Shown: positions 15,817-16,941 of the stretch, piece by piece
Layout of the letters: each line of letters starts with the position of its first letter
Position numbering within the stretch: position 1 is the first letter of the stretch
Assembly (NCBI GenBank): GCA_009774255.1
Contig: VSNK01000104.1
Span: forward strand, 1-16,941
Direction of reading: 5' to 3'
DNA length: 16,941 bases
From: Faecalicatena sp.
GTDB taxonomy: Bacteria > Bacillota > Clostridia > Lachnospirales > Lachnospiraceae
The notes under the pieces: generated by a model
What the model saw: only the letters and a program-made list of their open reading frames with translations
The model's database searches: none
Told to the model about the DNA's origin: nothing
Translations under genes and position numbers: made by a program

Positions 15817-15866
15817 GATCCTGCGCCGGGAACAGAAGCAGAAGGCGCCCATGGCAGGACAGGATC
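15817..15866 (+). promoter_or_regulatory. Imperfect intercistronic stem-loop
   Basis: GATCCTG (15817-15823) pairs with CAGGATC (15860-15866), and GCGCC (15823-15827) can pair with GGCGC (15844-15848). The stem-loop fills most of the spacer between the two membrane-protein genes and stops nine bases before AGGAGG. It has no T-run, so processing or translation control is likelier than termination. Confidence 0.4.
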
Positions 15867-15890
15867 AAAAAAGCAGGAGGAGAAAAGCGA

Positions 15891-16403
15891 TTGGAGCAAA
15901 AACAAACAAAAAAGAAACTGGAAGCACTCATGAAACGGATCGAGAGCCGTATGGAACAATATGAAAAATTCCCTGTGGTGCTGAAAGACAGGATATTAAA
16001 AACAGTCATCCTGTCTTTCTTGATCCTGTTTCCTGGGATCCATATGGGAAGGGGACTGGGGGAGGGCAGTTATATCTTCTGGTCAGCCGTGCTCAGTATG
16101 TTCTGTGTTTATAAAGCATACAGTCTGTTTGCGCTGGCAGAGAAAAAAGGATACGAAACGGTAGAGGGAGTGGTTTTTCGGATTCAGGGCAGATACCGGT
16201 TCGGAAAAGTGTATAAGGTACATGTACGCCAGGCTGATGGACGTTGTACTACGCTGCTGATTGATAAAGGAAGCAGATGCCAGGTGGGGAAACGGTATCG
16301 TTTTTACTTTCGAAGAACAAAAGAAGCGGCATTGTCTGGTATGGATGGACTGGATGCCGTGCTGAATGCGGATTTGTTTTATGGTTTTGAGGAGTTGGTA
16401 TAA
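15891..16403 (+). CDS. Small membrane protein with beta-rich C-terminal domain
   Basis: A 170-residue protein with a basic, helical N-terminus (KQTKKKLEALMKRIESRMEQ), two membrane helices (about 36-53 and 60-82), and a cytoplasmic or external beta-rich domain (90-150) with YETVEGVVFRI, KVYKVHVRQADG and KRYRFYFRRT strands. The layout resembles small barrel domains attached to membrane hairpins (for example DUF3592-like proteins), but no family is claimed. The start is TTG 15891, ten bases after AGGAGG (15875-15880). It follows the other membrane protein, and both may act as a pair. The final residues lie just before the leader of the cold-shock gene. Confidence 0.6.
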   Translation: MEQKQTKKKLEALMKRIESRMEQYEKFPVVLKDRILKTVILSFLILFPGIHMGRGLGEGSYIFWSAVLSMFCVYKAYSLFALAEKKGYETVEGVVFRIQGRYRFGKVYKVHVRQADGRCTTLLIDKGSRCQVGKRYRFYFRRTKEAALSGMDGLDAVLNADLFYGFEELV

Positions 16404-16417
16404 GCCACTCAAAGGGC

Positions 16418-16485
16418 GGGATGCTTTGGTGAGACGGGTGCGGTTCGATTCCGCGCTATCCCACTTTCCGCGCGCCATGCGTGGA
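16418..16485 (+). ncRNA. tRNA T-arm-like leader structure upstream of the cold-shock gene
   Basis: The leader reads like the 3' end of a tRNA. A stem GTGCGG/CCGCGC (16438-16443, 16451-16456) closes the loop TTCGATT (16444-16450), matching the T-loop pattern TTCRANN. It is followed by CTATCCCA, as an acceptor strand plus discriminator base. GGGAT (16418-16422) pairs with ATCCC (16458-16462). No D arm or anticodon arm fits between them: only 15 bases lie between GGGAT and GTGCGG. A second hairpin, TCCGCGC/GCGTGGA (16467-16473, 16479-16485), follows. It is a tRNA mimic, a degenerate tRNA remnant, or a leader element controlling the cold-shock gene. A complete tRNA is ruled out. Confidence 0.55.
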
Positions 16486-16514
16486 GAAAAAAAATAGAAA
16501 AGGAGAAGATAAAC

Positions 16515-16844
16515 ATGGCAGAAAATTTTGTAAAAGGAACGGTGAAATGGTTTAGCGCAAGGAGAGGATATGGATTTGTTGCGGACGAGGCAGGAAAAGA
16601 ATTTTTCGTGCATTTTTCGGAGATCCAGATGGAAGGCTTTAGAAAGCTGCTGCCGGATGAAGCTGTAAAATTCCAAACCGAAATGGATGAACAGGGGAGG
16701 GGCATTGCCCGAAACGTATTCCCACTTACTGATGATGCAGATTCGGATGCGTTGTATGAAGAATCAGAAGAATTGGAGGCCGCAGAGGAAATGGAAGAAT
16801 CAGAAGAAGATCTGGGAGAACTTTTAGAAGAACCTCTGGATTAA
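16515..16844 (+). CDS. csp: Cold-shock domain protein with acidic C-terminal tail
   Basis: A 109-residue protein. Residues 5-72 form a CspA-type cold-shock domain: VKGTVKWFSARRGYGFV holds RNP1 (RGYGFV, 17-22) and FFVHFS (30-35) holds RNP2, with the expected aromatic residues for single-stranded RNA/DNA binding. Typical family members end near 65-70 residues. Here 37 further residues (73-109) contain 20 Asp or Glu and no Lys or Arg. ATG 16515 is preceded by AAGGAGAAG (16500-16508). It probably acts as an RNA chaperone or single-strand binder for element transcripts or transferred DNA. The acidic tail could restrain binding by competing for the basic surface, or mediate protein contacts. It sits behind a structured leader, as many cold-shock genes do. 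Confidence 0.88.
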   Translation: MAENFVKGTVKWFSARRGYGFVADEAGKEFFVHFSEIQMEGFRKLLPDEAVKFQTEMDEQGRGIARNVFPLTDDADSDALYEESEELEAAEEMEESEEDLGELLEEPLD

Positions 16845-16886
16845 GGAACTGTGCAAAAGATTGGATAAGTGTTCCATTTGTTATTT
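16845..16886 (+). terminator. Weak possible terminator after the cold-shock gene
   Basis: GGAAC (16845-16849) can pair with GTTCC (16871-16875), and T-rich sequence follows. The stem has only five pairs and a long loop, so this is a tentative call. Confidence 0.25.
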
Positions 16887-16925
16887 GTTGTTGTTTTAAG
16901 GTATACAATATATAGAATAAAAATG

Positions 16926-16941
16926 TTGACACATACTATAT
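16926..16941 (+). promoter_or_regulatory. Possible -35 element at the window edge
   Basis: A perfect TTGACA (16926-16931) starts ten bases before the sequence ends, so the -10 box is outside the window. It may drive the next gene of the element. Confidence 0.35.

Noticed and set aside
15818..15830. ATCCTGC resembling an IncP-type nick site next to an inverted repeat
   Set aside because: ATCCTGC is common and also occurs inside coding genes of this window (for example near 6371 and 9725). With no relaxase identified, the match carries little weight.
16418..16463. Complete tRNA gene
   Set aside because: Only the T arm and acceptor strands fit. There is no room for D and anticodon arms.

Overview
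The window looks like part of an integrative and conjugative element (ICE) from a Gram-positive host. The host is most likely a gut clostridium of the Lachnospiraceae type; that is an inference from protein style, strong AGGAGG ribosome-binding sites, frequent TTG/GTG starts and a consensus sigma-A promoter. All convincing genes lie on the + strand. No integrase, recognisable relaxase, resistance gene, CRISPR array or complete insertion sequence was found, so the window is an internal slice of the element.

Layout. Positions 95-8729 hold the mating-channel operon: a VirB2-like pilin candidate, a VirB6/TrbL-like polytopic protein with a very long acidic tail, a membrane-anchored wall hydrolase combining a lytic transglycosylase and a C39-like cysteine peptidase, a single-pass surface protein, a PrgI/VirB3-like protein and the VirB4 ATPase. 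Positions 8730-9085 are non-coding. They carry a striking array of about sixteen RCGT sites, mostly spaced exactly 11 bp apart, followed by a palindrome and a hairpin. Positions 9086-11547 hold three poorly characterised ICE-type genes, two with probable winged-helix regions. Positions 11557-13521 encode the VirD4-type coupling ATPase, which has a Met-substituted Walker A loop. A small orphan gene follows.

The right end (about 13984-16844) looks like a separately transcribed accessory unit. A near-consensus promoter fires into a leader with nested terminator-like hairpins, followed by a protein with three S1-like RNA-binding repeats, two small membrane proteins, a leader containing a tRNA T-arm-like fold, and a cold-shock protein with an unusually acidic tail. 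Two nucleic-acid-binding proteins behind structured leaders suggest post-transcriptional control within the element.

Working together: VirB2-, VirB3-, VirB4- and VirB6-like proteins plus the wall hydrolase would build the channel. VirD4 would couple it to a DNA-processing complex. The 11-bp array and the three genes after it lie between VirB4 and VirD4 and are the best candidate for a DNA recognition module (oriT, origin, centromere or operator). This array is the strongest lead in the window.
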